From Segatella cerevisiae (lineage in GTDB: Bacteria > Bacteroidota > Bacteroidia > Bacteroidales > Bacteroidaceae): a DNA stretch of 42,527 nucleotides. This document shows positions 1-9,224 of this stretch, piece after piece. Every line of letters begins with the position of its first letter. Within the stretch, counting starts at the first letter, position 1. The notes under the pieces are model-generated. The model saw only the letters and a program-made list of their open reading frames with translations. It was not told the DNA's origin and searched no databases. The position numbers were made by a program, and so were the translations under genes. The DNA lies in NCBI RefSeq assembly GCF_024054555.1, contig NZ_JAMXLY010000026.1:1-42527 (forward strand), written 5' to 3'.

Positions 1-56
1 AACTTTGCCATAGTTATAAAGTATATGTCTAAAGGTACAAAAATTTTTGGACATGG

Positions 57-133
57 CAAAGCCCTGGCTTGAGAAAGTCGGGGCTTTGTGATAAAAAAAG
101 AGGATATGTCTATTTTGACACACCCTCTTTTTT
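57..133. terminator. Two consecutive hairpins, terminator-like
   Basis: An 8-bp stem, CAAAGCCC (57-64) with GGGCTTTG (80-87), is followed by a second hairpin in which AAAAAAGAGG (94-103) pairs with CCTCTTTTTT (124-133). The second has a nested TGTC/GACA stem. With A-run on one side and T-run on the other it could terminate in both directions. Whatever gene it serves lies outside the left edge. No complete gene is visible in bases 1-290. Confidence 0.6.
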
Positions 134-146
134 GTTGTTCAAATCA

Positions 147-178
147 TTTGTCTTTATGCTGGAAATTCATTACATTTG
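147..178 (+). promoter_or_regulatory. Bacteroides-type promoter for cutC
   Basis: TTTG at 147-150 and TACATTTG at 171-178 are separated by exactly 20 bp, matching the known Bacteroides housekeeping pattern TTTG-N19-21-TAnnTTTG. Transcription would start near 185, leaving a leader of about 105 nt before the cutC start codon. A 25-codon reading frame starts at 201 in that leader, but nothing marks it as real. Confidence 0.6.
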
Positions 179-290
179 TAATGTAAACAACGGAAAAAAC
201 ATGAATAGAATGAAATATATTGTTATTCCGATTCTGATCCCTGAAGATTCCGTTTGGACTACCCGGAGTTTATACTAAAGATAGGATACA

Positions 291-1046
291 ATGAAAAGAA
301 CAGAATTTGAAATAGAAATTTGTGCGAATAGTGTGGAGAGTTGTCTGGCTGCGCAAGAAGGCGGGGCAGACCGTGTAGAACTTTGTATGGGAATTCCGGA
401 AGGTGGTACTACACCTTCTTATGGAGAAATTAAGGTTTCCCGCCAGATGTTGACGACAACAAGACTTCATGTTATCATCCGTAACCGAGGTGGAGATTTC
501 CTTTATACTCCGTTGGAACTGGAACGAATGACTGCCGATATCGATATTTGCAAACAGTTGGGTGCTGATGGTGTCGTCTTCGGTTGTCTTACGGCTGACG
601 GAGGTATTGATCAGAAAGCCAACGCCATGCTTATGGAGCATGCTAAGGGAATGAGTGTCACATTCCATCGTGCATTCGATCGTTGCAAAGATCCTCAAAA
701 AGCATTGGAAGACCTTATCTCGCTGGGATTTAATCGCATTCTTACTTCAGGGCAACAGCCTTCTGCAAAAGAGGGAATACCTTTTCTTAAAAAACTTCAG
801 CAACAAGCAGGAGACAGGATCAAGATCATGGCCGGGTGTGGCGTCAATGAAGGGAACATTGCACAGATACAGAAAGAGACAGGTGTCATGAATTTTCACT
901 TCTCAGCAAGGGAGCCTCAGAAGAGTCAGATGAAGTATTTTAATCCTGACGTATTCATGGGTGCTAAAGGAGCAGATGAAGATACGATTATGCTCACTAC
1001 CGAATGTAGAGTAAGAAATACGATTCATGCATTGTTGGACGAATAA
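291..1046 (+). CDS. cutC: CutC family protein (copper homeostasis)
   Basis: This 251-residue protein matches the full length of the CutC family (about 245-250 residues, TIM-barrel fold). The N-terminus has the family pattern of an acidic strand followed by AAQEGGADRVELC near residues 21-33, then GGTTPS near 38-43 and the barrel strands with IIRNRGGDF and FHRAFDR. CutC was named for copper tolerance, but its biochemical activity is still unclear. The ATG at 291 follows a weak AGGA and the promoter at 147-178. It is a single-gene unit and probably unrelated to the glycan locus that follows. It has no signal peptide and should be cytoplasmic. Confidence 0.95.
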   Translation: MKRTEFEIEICANSVESCLAAQEGGADRVELCMGIPEGGTTPSYGEIKVSRQMLTTTRLHVIIRNRGGDFLYTPLELERMTADIDICKQLGADGVVFGCLTADGGIDQKANAMLMEHAKGMSVTFHRAFDRCKDPQKALEDLISLGFNRILTSGQQPSAKEGIPFLKKLQQQAGDRIKIMAGCGVNEGNIAQIQKETGVMNFHFSAREPQKSQMKYFNPDVFMGAKGADEDTIMLTTECRVRNTIHALLDE

Positions 1047-1369
1047 TAAAGTAAGTTCATGATAAAGTGAAACTTATAGAATGAACTAGATTCATAATTT
1101 TCTAATCCTATTGAATTTAATATGAATTAACATTATGATAGTGCAAACATATCTTAACAAATACGTACCTTTGCAATAGGGCAAAGGACACAGACGGGCT
1201 GTTAGTCTCTTTTCTTTCATGGTTGGCTTAAATTTCAGAAGAGTTTTCATGTTCATTCACATTAAATTTAATAGAATCATAATGTAAATCCCGTTTGATT
1301 CGCGAAAATTTAGTGATAAAGATGATGAATGGTCTTTTTAATAATAAATGTGGCACAAAATATTTACGT
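1047..1369 (+). promoter_or_regulatory. Leader and promoter region of the glycan locus
   Basis: This 323-bp gap precedes the first glycosidase gene. TACCTTTG at 1166-1173 fits the -7 consensus TAnnTTTG, but there is no TTTG at the expected -33 position, as often seen for regulated Bacteroides promoters. If transcription starts near 1180 the 5' leader would be about 190 nt. No conserved small gene or strong hairpin was recognised here. Confidence 0.4.
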
Positions 1370-3238
1370 ATGAATAAAATCAAGTTATTTCTTCTGTTAA
1401 GTATGCTGTTGACGAGTTGGGAGATGTATGGTTCCGGAGCGTCTAGGCATACTTTCACTATCGAGAACGGAAATTTCCTGTATGACGGCAAGGCTATACA
1501 GATTCGTTCCGGTGAGCTGCATTATGCCCGTGTCCCTGCACCTTACTGGCACCAGCGTCTGAAGATGATGAAGGCAATGGGCCTGAATACGGTGGCCACC
1601 TATGTGTTCTGGAATTATCAGGAAACGTCTCCCGGTGTATGGGACTGGACAACAGGTAATCATAATCTGCGTGCATTTGTCAAGGTAGCTGCAGAAGAAG
1701 GGATGATGGTCATATTGCGCCCCGGTCCTTATAGTTGTGCAGAGTGGGAATACGGCGGTTATCCCTGGTGGCTTCAGAAAGTAAAGGGCCTTGTCATCCG
1801 CTCGTATAACCGTCCATTCCTGGATTCGTGCCGGGTATACATCAATCAGTTGGCCTCTCAGGTGAAGGACCTTCAGGTCACCCACGGCGGTCCCGTCATC
1901 ATGGTTCAGGCCGAAAATGAGTTCGGTTCCTATGTATCCCAACGTAAGGACATTCCGTTGGCAATGCATAAGAAATATAGTGCGGCCATACATCAGGAAC
2001 TGCTTGATGCGGGCTTTAACGTTCCTATGTTTACCGCAGACGGCAGCTGGCTGTTTAGTGGTGGGGCGATAGAAGGAGCCCTTCCGGCAGCCAACGGCGA
2101 AGATAATGTAGACAATCTTAAAAAAGCCGTAAATGCCTATCACGGCGGCGAAGGTCCCTATATGGTATCAGAATTCTATCCCGGTTGGCTTGATCACTGG
2201 AACGAACCGTTCCAGAGAGTAAGCACGGAGAAGGTAGTGAACCAGACTCGTAAATACCTTGAGGCAGGAGTAAGTTTCAACTTTTACATGATCCACGGCG
2301 GAACCAATTTCGGGTTTACCTCAGGAGCGAATTACAGTAATGACAGCAATATCCAGCCCGATCTGACGAGTTACGACTATGATGCTCCAATCAGTGAGGC
2401 CGGTTGGGCGACCCCGAAATATAACGCATTGCGGACCCTGATGATGAAATATGTAAAGCATAAGCTGCCTCAGGTACCGGCACGTATTCCGGTGATAGCA
2501 ATCCCCCGTATCAGGCTCGACAAGACTGTAGATGTCTTTAGTCTGTTGAAAGATATGAAAGCAGTCGAGAATGAAGAACCGTTGACCTTTGAAGAATTAA
2601 ACCAGGGGTATGGCTATGTGGTTTACCATCGCCGGTTTCCCCAAGCCGTCAGCGGTATGATGAGAGTACCGGGCATAGCAGACTACGGAATCGTCTACGT
2701 AAACGGGAAGAAGGCAGGCGAACTGAATCGCATGACCGGCAGGGATAGTCTGGAAGTGGAAATACCGGATGACGGCGTGCTGGACATCTTTGTCGAGAAC
2801 ATGGGACGCATCAATTACGGTGCACGTATCACGGACAACAATAAAGGCATTACGAAACCTGTAACAATCGGAGAGGATGAAATAACCGGCGGCTGGAAAA
2901 TGTATAAACTGCCGATGGATAAAGTTCCTGATATGGCTGGATACCCGGAGAGTTATCAACCCGGATTGCCGGTATTGTACCATGGAACATTCAGCCTGGA
3001 GAAAGTCGGAGATACCTTCCTGGACATGAGCGGATGGGGGAAAGGTATCGTATTCGTCAACGGGATCAACCTGGGACGCTACTGGAAGGCCGGCCCTCAG
3101 CAGACACTGTATCTGCCTGGCTGCTTCCTGAAGAAAGGAAAAAATCAGATTGTTGTCTTTGAACAACAGAATGACTGCAAGAAACTCGAATTGTCGGGAG
3201 TCCAGGAGCCTATACTTGACAAACTGGGAGGATTGTAG
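1370..3238 (+). CDS. GH35 beta-galactosidase, secreted
   Basis: A 622-residue GH35 enzyme that would remove terminal beta-linked galactose. The ATG at 1370 is chosen because it starts a standard signal peptide (residues 1-22); the frame can be extended upstream to a TTG at 1295, but that adds 25 residues with no signal features. The catalytic barrel covers about residues 28-350. The acid/base Glu184 lies in AENEFGSY and the nucleophile Glu268 in VSEFYPGW. Jelly-roll domains of the usual GH35 kind fill the C-terminus (NGINLGRYW near 560). There is no lipobox, so it is probably periplasmic. It is the first gene of the locus, and a hairpin separates it from the next gene. Confidence 0.94.
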   Translation: MNKIKLFLLLSMLLTSWEMYGSGASRHTFTIENGNFLYDGKAIQIRSGELHYARVPAPYWHQRLKMMKAMGLNTVATYVFWNYQETSPGVWDWTTGNHNLRAFVKVAAEEGMMVILRPGPYSCAEWEYGGYPWWLQKVKGLVIRSYNRPFLDSCRVYINQLASQVKDLQVTHGGPVIMVQAENEFGSYVSQRKDIPLAMHKKYSAAIHQELLDAGFNVPMFTADGSWLFSGGAIEGALPAANGEDNVDNLKKAVNAYHGGEGPYMVSEFYPGWLDHWNEPFQRVSTEKVVNQTRKYLEAGVSFNFYMIHGGTNFGFTSGANYSNDSNIQPDLTSYDYDAPISEAGWATPKYNALRTLMMKYVKHKLPQVPARIPVIAIPRIRLDKTVDVFSLLKDMKAVENEEPLTFEELNQGYGYVVYHRRFPQAVSGMMRVPGIADYGIVYVNGKKAGELNRMTGRDSLEVEIPDDGVLDIFVENMGRINYGARITDNNKGITKPVTIGEDEITGGWKMYKLPMDKVPDMAGYPESYQPGLPVLYHGTFSLEKVGDTFLDMSGWGKGIVFVNGINLGRYWKAGPQQTLYLPGCFLKKGKNQIVVFEQQNDCKKLELSGVQEPILDKLGGL

Positions 3239-3245
3239 AAAAGGC

Positions 3246-3276
3246 AACCGTATCCTCAATGCTGTTGGATACGGTT
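3246..3276 (+). terminator. Intercistronic hairpin between GH35 and propeller genes
   Basis: AACCGTATCC (3246-3255) and GGATACGGTT (3267-3276) form a perfect 10-bp stem with an 11-nt loop. Only a short TTTG follows, so it may be a weak terminator, a processing site or an mRNA-stabilising hairpin rather than a full stop. The next start codon is 19 bp downstream. Confidence 0.5.
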
Positions 3277-3295
3277 TGAAATCATTAAGAAGAAT

Positions 3296-5101
3296 ATGAA
3301 ACATCTTGTTTTAACCGTCATGGTATTTCTATCGATAGCCGCTTACAGTCAGGCTCAGACCGGAACCAGTAAAGAACCGGTCCGTTATATTGGCGGAGAA
3401 ATATGCAATCCCCGTCTTCATGACGGCGGTTTTCCCTATGCTATCGGGACAGAGAATATTCAAGTGCTGCGTGCAAATCGTACACATCCGGAACTGGCTG
3501 ATAATTTCGGATGGACCTATAATCATGCGCCGAACCTGACCTACTGGAATGGAAAATTTTATCTTGAATACCTGAGTAATCCTTCGGACGAGCAGCAACC
3601 CCCTGGACATACGATGGTCGTGACCTCTCCAGACGGTCGGAGCTGGGGGAAACCCATTGTTGCCTTTCCGGTCTATAAAGCACCTGAAGGTGTCACATTT
3701 CCAAAAGGATATTATGGCTATATCATGCACCAGCGTATGGGATTCTATACCGCTCCAAGTGGCCGGCTGTTGATCGTTGCATTTTATGGTCATAGTTACA
3801 ACCCTTTCAAGGAAGGAGGTATCGGTCGCGTCGTACGTGAGATCTACAAGAATGGCACAATGGGACCGATTTATTTTATCAGGTATTCTTCCCATACTCA
3901 TTGGAATGAAAGCAATACTTCTTACCCGTTCTATACGAGATCCAAGGACAAAGGCTTTAAGGCCGCCTGTGCGGCATTGCTGCATGACCGACTTAAGACA
4001 TTGCAGTGGATAGATGAAGACAGAGGACTGGATGGCTTTTATACATTGAAGGATTCTATCAATACCGTTCAGGCCACCAGTTATTATCATCGCAAGGATG
4101 GGAAAGTCGTTGCCTTGTGGAAATATTCGTGGGCGGCACTGTCTCCGGATAATGGAAAGACCTGGTCTACACCTGTAAGGGTACCATCACTGATTATGGC
4201 AGGAGGCAAGAACTGGGGTCAGCGAACACCCGACGGCAAGTATGCCATGTGCTATAATCCGATAGAGACACAACAGTATCGTTATCCCCTGATTGTGACA
4301 ACGAGTGAGGACGGAATAGTCTTTGATACGATGAGTGTCGTTCATGGAGAGGTCCCTCCACGTCGGTTTTATGGCGAGAACAAAGACTTCGGTCCCTGTT
4401 ATGTGCGTGGTATTACAGAGGGGGAACAGACACCTCCTGATGATTGCCTATGGCTTACATACAGTGTCAATAAAGAAGATATCTGGGTCAGCCGTGTCCC
4501 CGTCCCTGTTCGCACTGTATGGCATGGAACGGTCAATGACAACTTTGATCAGATAGAATCCCATGCTCCTGTAGCAAACTGGAATATTTACCGTCCCCGG
4601 TGGGCAGATGTGTATGTGACAGACAAGCATCATCTTTGTCTTACGGATTCAGATCGTTATGATTATGCGCGTGCTATACGAGTCTTTCAGCCTTCCAGAA
4701 AAGTCGATATCTCCTTTGATCTTTTTGTAGAAAAGGAAAACGATGATCCTTTTGAGGTGGATGTGACAGACCGTCATGGGACACGTGCGGTCAGCCTGTC
4801 TTTCCATCAAGGTAATATAATGTCCGATTCTACCGTTATCGGTCAGTACCGTCAAGGAGAATGGAATAAGGTCAATCTCTCCATAGATGTCAGTGGAACC
4901 GGCTGCTTTACATATCATTCTAATGACTATCCGGACCTGCATGCTGTAGGGGAAGTGGAAAGGTTGAGTTTCAGAACAGGCAGATACAGGAATCTGCCGG
5001 ACCGGAAGACACCCAACCAACAGAAATGTCCCCCGTTGGCGGGATGTGACGAACAGATCCCTCCGTCCGTCTATTATATAGATAACGTTCTTATAAAATA
5101 A
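3296..5101 (+). CDS. Secreted Asp-box beta-propeller protein, probable glycan-active enzyme
   Basis: This 601-residue protein has a signal peptide ending near AYSQAQ (about residue 21). Two sialidase-style Asp boxes are visible, SPDGRSWGKP and SPDNGKTWSTP. Repeated blade-like strands such as YWNGKFYLEY and DCLWLTYSVNKEDIWVSRVPVP indicate a five- to seven-bladed beta-propeller over about residues 45-400. The C-terminal 190 residues look like a beta-sandwich ending in YYIDNVLIK, reminiscent of laminin-G-like or carbohydrate-binding domains. Propellers of this type occur in sialidases (GH33) and in rhamnose-cleaving families (GH145, PL27), and I cannot assign it to one of them. It lies between GH35 and GH29 genes, so action on the same glycan is likely. 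Probably periplasmic. Confidence 0.75.
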   Translation: MKHLVLTVMVFLSIAAYSQAQTGTSKEPVRYIGGEICNPRLHDGGFPYAIGTENIQVLRANRTHPELADNFGWTYNHAPNLTYWNGKFYLEYLSNPSDEQQPPGHTMVVTSPDGRSWGKPIVAFPVYKAPEGVTFPKGYYGYIMHQRMGFYTAPSGRLLIVAFYGHSYNPFKEGGIGRVVREIYKNGTMGPIYFIRYSSHTHWNESNTSYPFYTRSKDKGFKAACAALLHDRLKTLQWIDEDRGLDGFYTLKDSINTVQATSYYHRKDGKVVALWKYSWAALSPDNGKTWSTPVRVPSLIMAGGKNWGQRTPDGKYAMCYNPIETQQYRYPLIVTTSEDGIVFDTMSVVHGEVPPRRFYGENKDFGPCYVRGITEGEQTPPDDCLWLTYSVNKEDIWVSRVPVPVRTVWHGTVNDNFDQIESHAPVANWNIYRPRWADVYVTDKHHLCLTDSDRYDYARAIRVFQPSRKVDISFDLFVEKENDDPFEVDVTDRHGTRAVSLSFHQGNIMSDSTVIGQYRQGEWNKVNLSIDVSGTGCFTYHSNDYPDLHAVGEVERLSFRTGRYRNLPDRKTPNQQKCPPLAGCDEQIPPSVYYIDNVLIK

Positions 5102-5109
5102 AACGAAAA

Positions 5110-6927
5110 ATGAAGAAAAGACTGTACATTCTTGTTTTGCTTTTTATTACTTCTGCAATTTGTATTGAGGCAAAAAAGAAGGTGATGCCCCCGGCACCCT
5201 GTTATCCCATTCCTACCCAGGACCAGATCCGTTGGCAGAAAATGGAAAATTATGCATTCGTTCATTTCGGTTTGAACACATTCAATGACCGCGAATGGGG
5301 ATACGGAGATTCCAAATTGGATACCTTTAATCCGACGAAACTGGATTGCGAGCAGTGGGTAAAGACTTTCGTTAAAGCTGGTCTTAAAGGGGTAATCCTG
5401 ACCTGCAAGCATCACGATGGCTTCTGCCTTTGGCCGACTGGATATACCGATTATTGCGTCAGAAACGCTCCCTACAAGGATGGAAAGGGAGATATTGTAG
5501 GTGAGTTGTCTGCAGCCTGCCGTAAATACGGCATCAAGTTCGGAATCTATCTTTCTCCGTGGGATCGCCATCAGGCCTTTTATGGTACTCCTTTCTACGT
5601 TGAGTACTTTTATAATCAACTTCATGAACTGTTGTCCAAATACGGAAATATCTTTGAGGTCTGGTTTGACGGAGCCAATGGAGGTGACGGCTGGTATGGC
5701 GGAGCGAAAGAAGTCCGCAAGATAGACCGTCGGACCTATTATGATTTTCCACGCGCCTATCAGATGATGGCAAAGTTGCAGCCTCACGCAATTGCTTTTT
5801 CCGACGGAGGTCCCGGGTGCCGCTGGGTTGGGAATGAGAATGGCTATGCAGGAGCAACCAACTGGTCTTTCCTGCGTAAGGGCGTTGTCTATCCCGGTTA
5901 TGATAAATATTATGAATTGCAGTATGGACATGCAGACGGAAATGAGTGGGTGCCGGCGGAATGTGACGTATCAATCCGTCCGGGATGGTTTTATCATGCA
6001 AAAGAAAATGATAAGGTGAAATCAGTGGATCAGTTGACGGATCTTTATTATCGTAGTGTCGGCCATAATGGAACGATGCTCCTTAATTTTCCGGTTGATA
6101 AGGACGGACTGATCTATCCTGTGGATTCAGCCAATGCTGTCAATATGCATCTTAGAGTACTCAGTGAGTTGAAAACGAATCTCTTGCTTCATGCAAGGAT
6201 AAAAGCATCAAATGTCCGTGGCAAGGACTATTCTGTTAAAAATCTTACGGATGGTCGTTATGATACCTACTGGGCTACTGATGATGGTGTCGTAAAAGCA
6301 GATCTGAATATCTCTTTCAAGCATTCGGAAAGAATAAACCGTATAAAATTACAAGAATATATTCCGCTGGGTCAGAGAGTCAAGTCGTTTCTTGTAGAAT
6401 ACAAATCTGGTAAGATATGGCTTCCTGTAAAGCTGAAAGAAGAGACTACTACTATCGGTTATAAGCGTCTGCTAAGATTCAATACCATTAAGACCAGTGC
6501 GTTGAGAATAAAATTCCTGGATTCCAGAGCCTGTTTGTGTATTAATGAACTCGGAGCCTACTATGCTCCTCTGGCGAAAGAAGATTATGTGTCAAAGACA
6601 GCTGATTTGAAAAGTATACCCTATACGGTGCAAAATACATCCAGTGCTAATGAACTGGTCCTTGATTTTAGCAAGAGTTGTAATCTCAGTTCTCTGCATT
6701 ACCAACCTGCAGGGACGGGCATTATTTCTAACTATGCAATATATGCCGGTAATGATCTGAATCAGTTGAGGCTTGTCACAAGTGGAGAATTCTCGAATAT
6801 CAAGAATAACCCGATCATGCAGGATGTCTATTTTACACCAACCGATGCCAGATATCTGGTGTTGAAGGCTGTCAGGATGATTGATGACAGTAAGAAAATA
6901 AATTATGAGAAACTTGTCGTACAATAG
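5110..6927 (+). CDS. GH29 alpha-L-fucosidase with C-terminal discoidin-like domain
   Basis: The 605-residue product has the GH29 barrel from about residue 33 to 350. The hallmarks are FVHFGLNTF, CKHHDGFCLWP, and the nucleophile Asp187 in FEVWFDGANGG. The stretch WVPAECDVSIRPGWFYH carries the probable acid/base Glu284. This form resembles the alpha-1,3/4-specific (Lewis-type) subfamily more than the broad one, but that is a judgement from memory of family motifs. Residues 365-490 look like an F5/8 type C (CBM32-like) domain, followed by a further beta-rich region. The signal peptide ends near SAICIEA; the Cys there is not in a good lipobox. The start is 8 bp after the previous stop, so the two are cotranscribed. 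Confidence 0.93.
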   Translation: MKKRLYILVLLFITSAICIEAKKKVMPPAPCYPIPTQDQIRWQKMENYAFVHFGLNTFNDREWGYGDSKLDTFNPTKLDCEQWVKTFVKAGLKGVILTCKHHDGFCLWPTGYTDYCVRNAPYKDGKGDIVGELSAACRKYGIKFGIYLSPWDRHQAFYGTPFYVEYFYNQLHELLSKYGNIFEVWFDGANGGDGWYGGAKEVRKIDRRTYYDFPRAYQMMAKLQPHAIAFSDGGPGCRWVGNENGYAGATNWSFLRKGVVYPGYDKYYELQYGHADGNEWVPAECDVSIRPGWFYHAKENDKVKSVDQLTDLYYRSVGHNGTMLLNFPVDKDGLIYPVDSANAVNMHLRVLSELKTNLLLHARIKASNVRGKDYSVKNLTDGRYDTYWATDDGVVKADLNISFKHSERINRIKLQEYIPLGQRVKSFLVEYKSGKIWLPVKLKEETTTIGYKRLLRFNTIKTSALRIKFLDSRACLCINELGAYYAPLAKEDYVSKTADLKSIPYTVQNTSSANELVLDFSKSCNLSSLHYQPAGTGIISNYAIYAGNDLNQLRLVTSGEFSNIKNNPIMQDVYFTPTDARYLVLKAVRMIDDSKKINYEKLVVQ

Positions 6928-7001
6928 AATGCGGGTATTGTATAGAGATTATAATTTTCATTCATATCTGATGGTTGCAAATAAAACAAAGTAATATAAA
7001 G

Positions 7002-9197
7002 ATGAAAGGTATCAGATCTATAATTTTATTATTTGCGGTAGTACTGTTTATCCCTCATACGGCTTCTGCACAAATCAGGCTTGCTCATAAGGGTAAGGCC
7101 ACATCACGAATAGTCTGCTTGAGTCGGGATACAATGACTTGCCATGCTGCAATATTATTTCAGCATTTCATTTATAAAATATCCGGTGCAGAACTTCCTG
7201 TAGTATCGAATGTTCCTCCACGAAAGAATGATGTTGTGATCGGAGGTATGACCCAAAAGGCTGGTGTGGATGGATTCCTTGCAGACTGTGCTCATGGGCA
7301 ATTAACGATAGAGAGTGGTGGAGGATCCGGAGCTGTTAATGGAGTCGTCCATGTCCTGGAAAAATATCTGGGAGTTGATTATCTGGCTTATAAAGTATGT
7401 GATTATAGTAAATCCGAGAATATCAGTCTGCCAGTATTCTATGATGTCGAAACACCGGCTTTTCGCTATCGTCAGACTTTTAGCTATGGAAATGCGGATT
7501 CTGATTATTATCAGTGGATGGCTTTGGAAGATCCTGATCAGGTCTTCGTTTCTGATCTATGGGTACATACCTTCAATCGCATTATGCCCGCATCAAGATA
7601 TGGTAAAGCACATCCTGAATATTATTCTATGATAAATGGTCATCGACAACCAGGTGATCATAGCCAGTTATGTCTTACTAATCCCGAAGTATTTAAAATC
7701 GTATGCCATAATGTTGATTCCATCTTTCGTGCCAATCCAGGTCTGAATATGATTTCTATTAGCCAGAATGATGGTAATGGAACGTATTGTCAGTGTCCTC
7801 AATGTCGTGCTGTCGATGAATACGAAGGATCACCTTCAGGAAATATCATTCGTTTTCTAAATAAGTTGGCTGCTCGTTTCCCCGATAAACAGTTTTCTAC
7901 CTTAGCATATCTTTATAGTATGCGTCCGCCTGAGCATGTCAAGCCATTGCCGAATGTGAACATTATGCTTTGTGACATAGACTGTAAGCGGGAAGTTCCA
8001 TTAACAGACAATGAATCCGGAAGGAATTTTGTTCAGGCTTTGGAAGGGTGGTCCAAGATCTCGAATAATATATTTGTATGGGATTATGGAATTAATTTTG
8101 ACAATATGGTGTCTCCATTTCCTAATTTCCACATTCTCCAGAAGAATATACAACTGTTTAAGAAGAATCATGCTACGATGCTTTTTGAGCAGGTCAATGG
8201 AAGTAAAGGGACCGATTTTTCAGAGATGCGTGCATACATGCTTGCTAAATTGATGTGGAATCCATATTTGGATGCTGACTCACTGATGAGATCATTTATG
8301 CATAAATATTATGGTAAGGCAGCTCCTTATTTATATCAATATCAGAAAATCATGCAAGGAGCACTGTTGGCAAGTGGAATTCCTTTGTGGATATATGACT
8401 CCCCGATATCTCATAAGAATGGCATGTTGAATAGAAATCTGTTGAAGACTTACAATGAACTTTTTGATGAGGCGGAAGCATCTGTCAAGGATGATAGTGC
8501 AACACTGTCCCGGGTCAGAATGGCAAGATTACCATTACAGTATTCTGAACTTGAGATTGCCCGGACAATGACAGGGAATGATAAAGATGACATAATAAGA
8601 AAAGTAAACTTGTTTCGAAAAAGGACATCAGAGTTGGATGTTAAATATCTGAATGAACGGAATAACAAGTGCTCTGATTATTGTGATCTTTATATGAAGA
8701 GGTATCTGCCTGCAAGTAATCAGAATCTGGCTAAGGGTGCAAAAATAACATGGATATCCGCACCTTCTCCGAGCTATCAGAAGATAGCAGATACGGCACT
8801 TACGGACGGACTTTTCGGAGGGACGACTTATGTGGAAGGTTGGGTCGGTTGGAATGGAACCGATGCAGAATTTATCATGGACTTAGGAGATGAAAAAGAG
8901 ATTCATTCCATTGATACTGATTTCCTTCATCAACTTGGAGCATGGGTCCTGTTACCAGCCGGTGGAACTTATTCTGTTTCTACTGATAATAAGCACTATA
9001 CTAAGTTTGGTTCATTCCAGTTCCCTGAAGATCGTGATGAAGCTGTAAAGTTTGTTAGTGGGAAAGTCTCTGTGGATCATCCGGTAAAGGCCAGATATAT
9101 AAAAGTCAAGGTGAATACCATCGGAATGTGTCCTTCCTGGCATTATGGAGTAGGTTATCCTGCTTGGTTCTTTATGGATGAAGTAACGGTGTTATGA
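7002..9197 (+). CDS. DUF4838/GH163-like glycoside hydrolase with discoidin domain
   Basis: The ATG at 7002 begins a good signal peptide (ends near TASAQ); a TTG at 6975 in the same frame is less likely. The 731-residue product has a GH20-domain-2/GH67N-like N-terminal region (about 25-160, with GAVNGVVHVLEKYLGV). A DUF4838 domain spans about 190-480, with the diagnostic SISQNDGNGTYCQCPQC stretch. The last 150 residues form an F5/8 type C-like domain. DUF4838 defines family GH163, whose characterised members act on beta-linked GlcNAc of complex N-glycans. Specificity here is inferred. To the eye the gene is more AT-rich than the GH3 gene that follows. It lies in the same operon, 74 bp after GH29. 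Confidence 0.82.
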   Translation: MKGIRSIILLFAVVLFIPHTASAQIRLAHKGKATSRIVCLSRDTMTCHAAILFQHFIYKISGAELPVVSNVPPRKNDVVIGGMTQKAGVDGFLADCAHGQLTIESGGGSGAVNGVVHVLEKYLGVDYLAYKVCDYSKSENISLPVFYDVETPAFRYRQTFSYGNADSDYYQWMALEDPDQVFVSDLWVHTFNRIMPASRYGKAHPEYYSMINGHRQPGDHSQLCLTNPEVFKIVCHNVDSIFRANPGLNMISISQNDGNGTYCQCPQCRAVDEYEGSPSGNIIRFLNKLAARFPDKQFSTLAYLYSMRPPEHVKPLPNVNIMLCDIDCKREVPLTDNESGRNFVQALEGWSKISNNIFVWDYGINFDNMVSPFPNFHILQKNIQLFKKNHATMLFEQVNGSKGTDFSEMRAYMLAKLMWNPYLDADSLMRSFMHKYYGKAAPYLYQYQKIMQGALLASGIPLWIYDSPISHKNGMLNRNLLKTYNELFDEAEASVKDDSATLSRVRMARLPLQYSELEIARTMTGNDKDDIIRKVNLFRKRTSELDVKYLNERNNKCSDYCDLYMKRYLPASNQNLAKGAKITWISAPSPSYQKIADTALTDGLFGGTTYVEGWVGWNGTDAEFIMDLGDEKEIHSIDTDFLHQLGAWVLLPAGGTYSVSTDNKHYTKFGSFQFPEDRDEAVKFVSGKVSVDHPVKARYIKVKVNTIGMCPSWHYGVGYPAWFFMDEVTVL

Positions 9198-9224
9198 TAT
9201 ATAAATAATGATAGACGATAAAAT

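Noticed and set aside
69..278. 69-codon open frame before cutC
   Set aside because: It runs through two terminator-like hairpins and across the cutC promoter, and shows no protein-like features.
1295..1369. Upstream TTG start for the GH35 gene
   Set aside because: It would place 25 charged residues before the signal peptide; the ATG at 1370 starts it directly.
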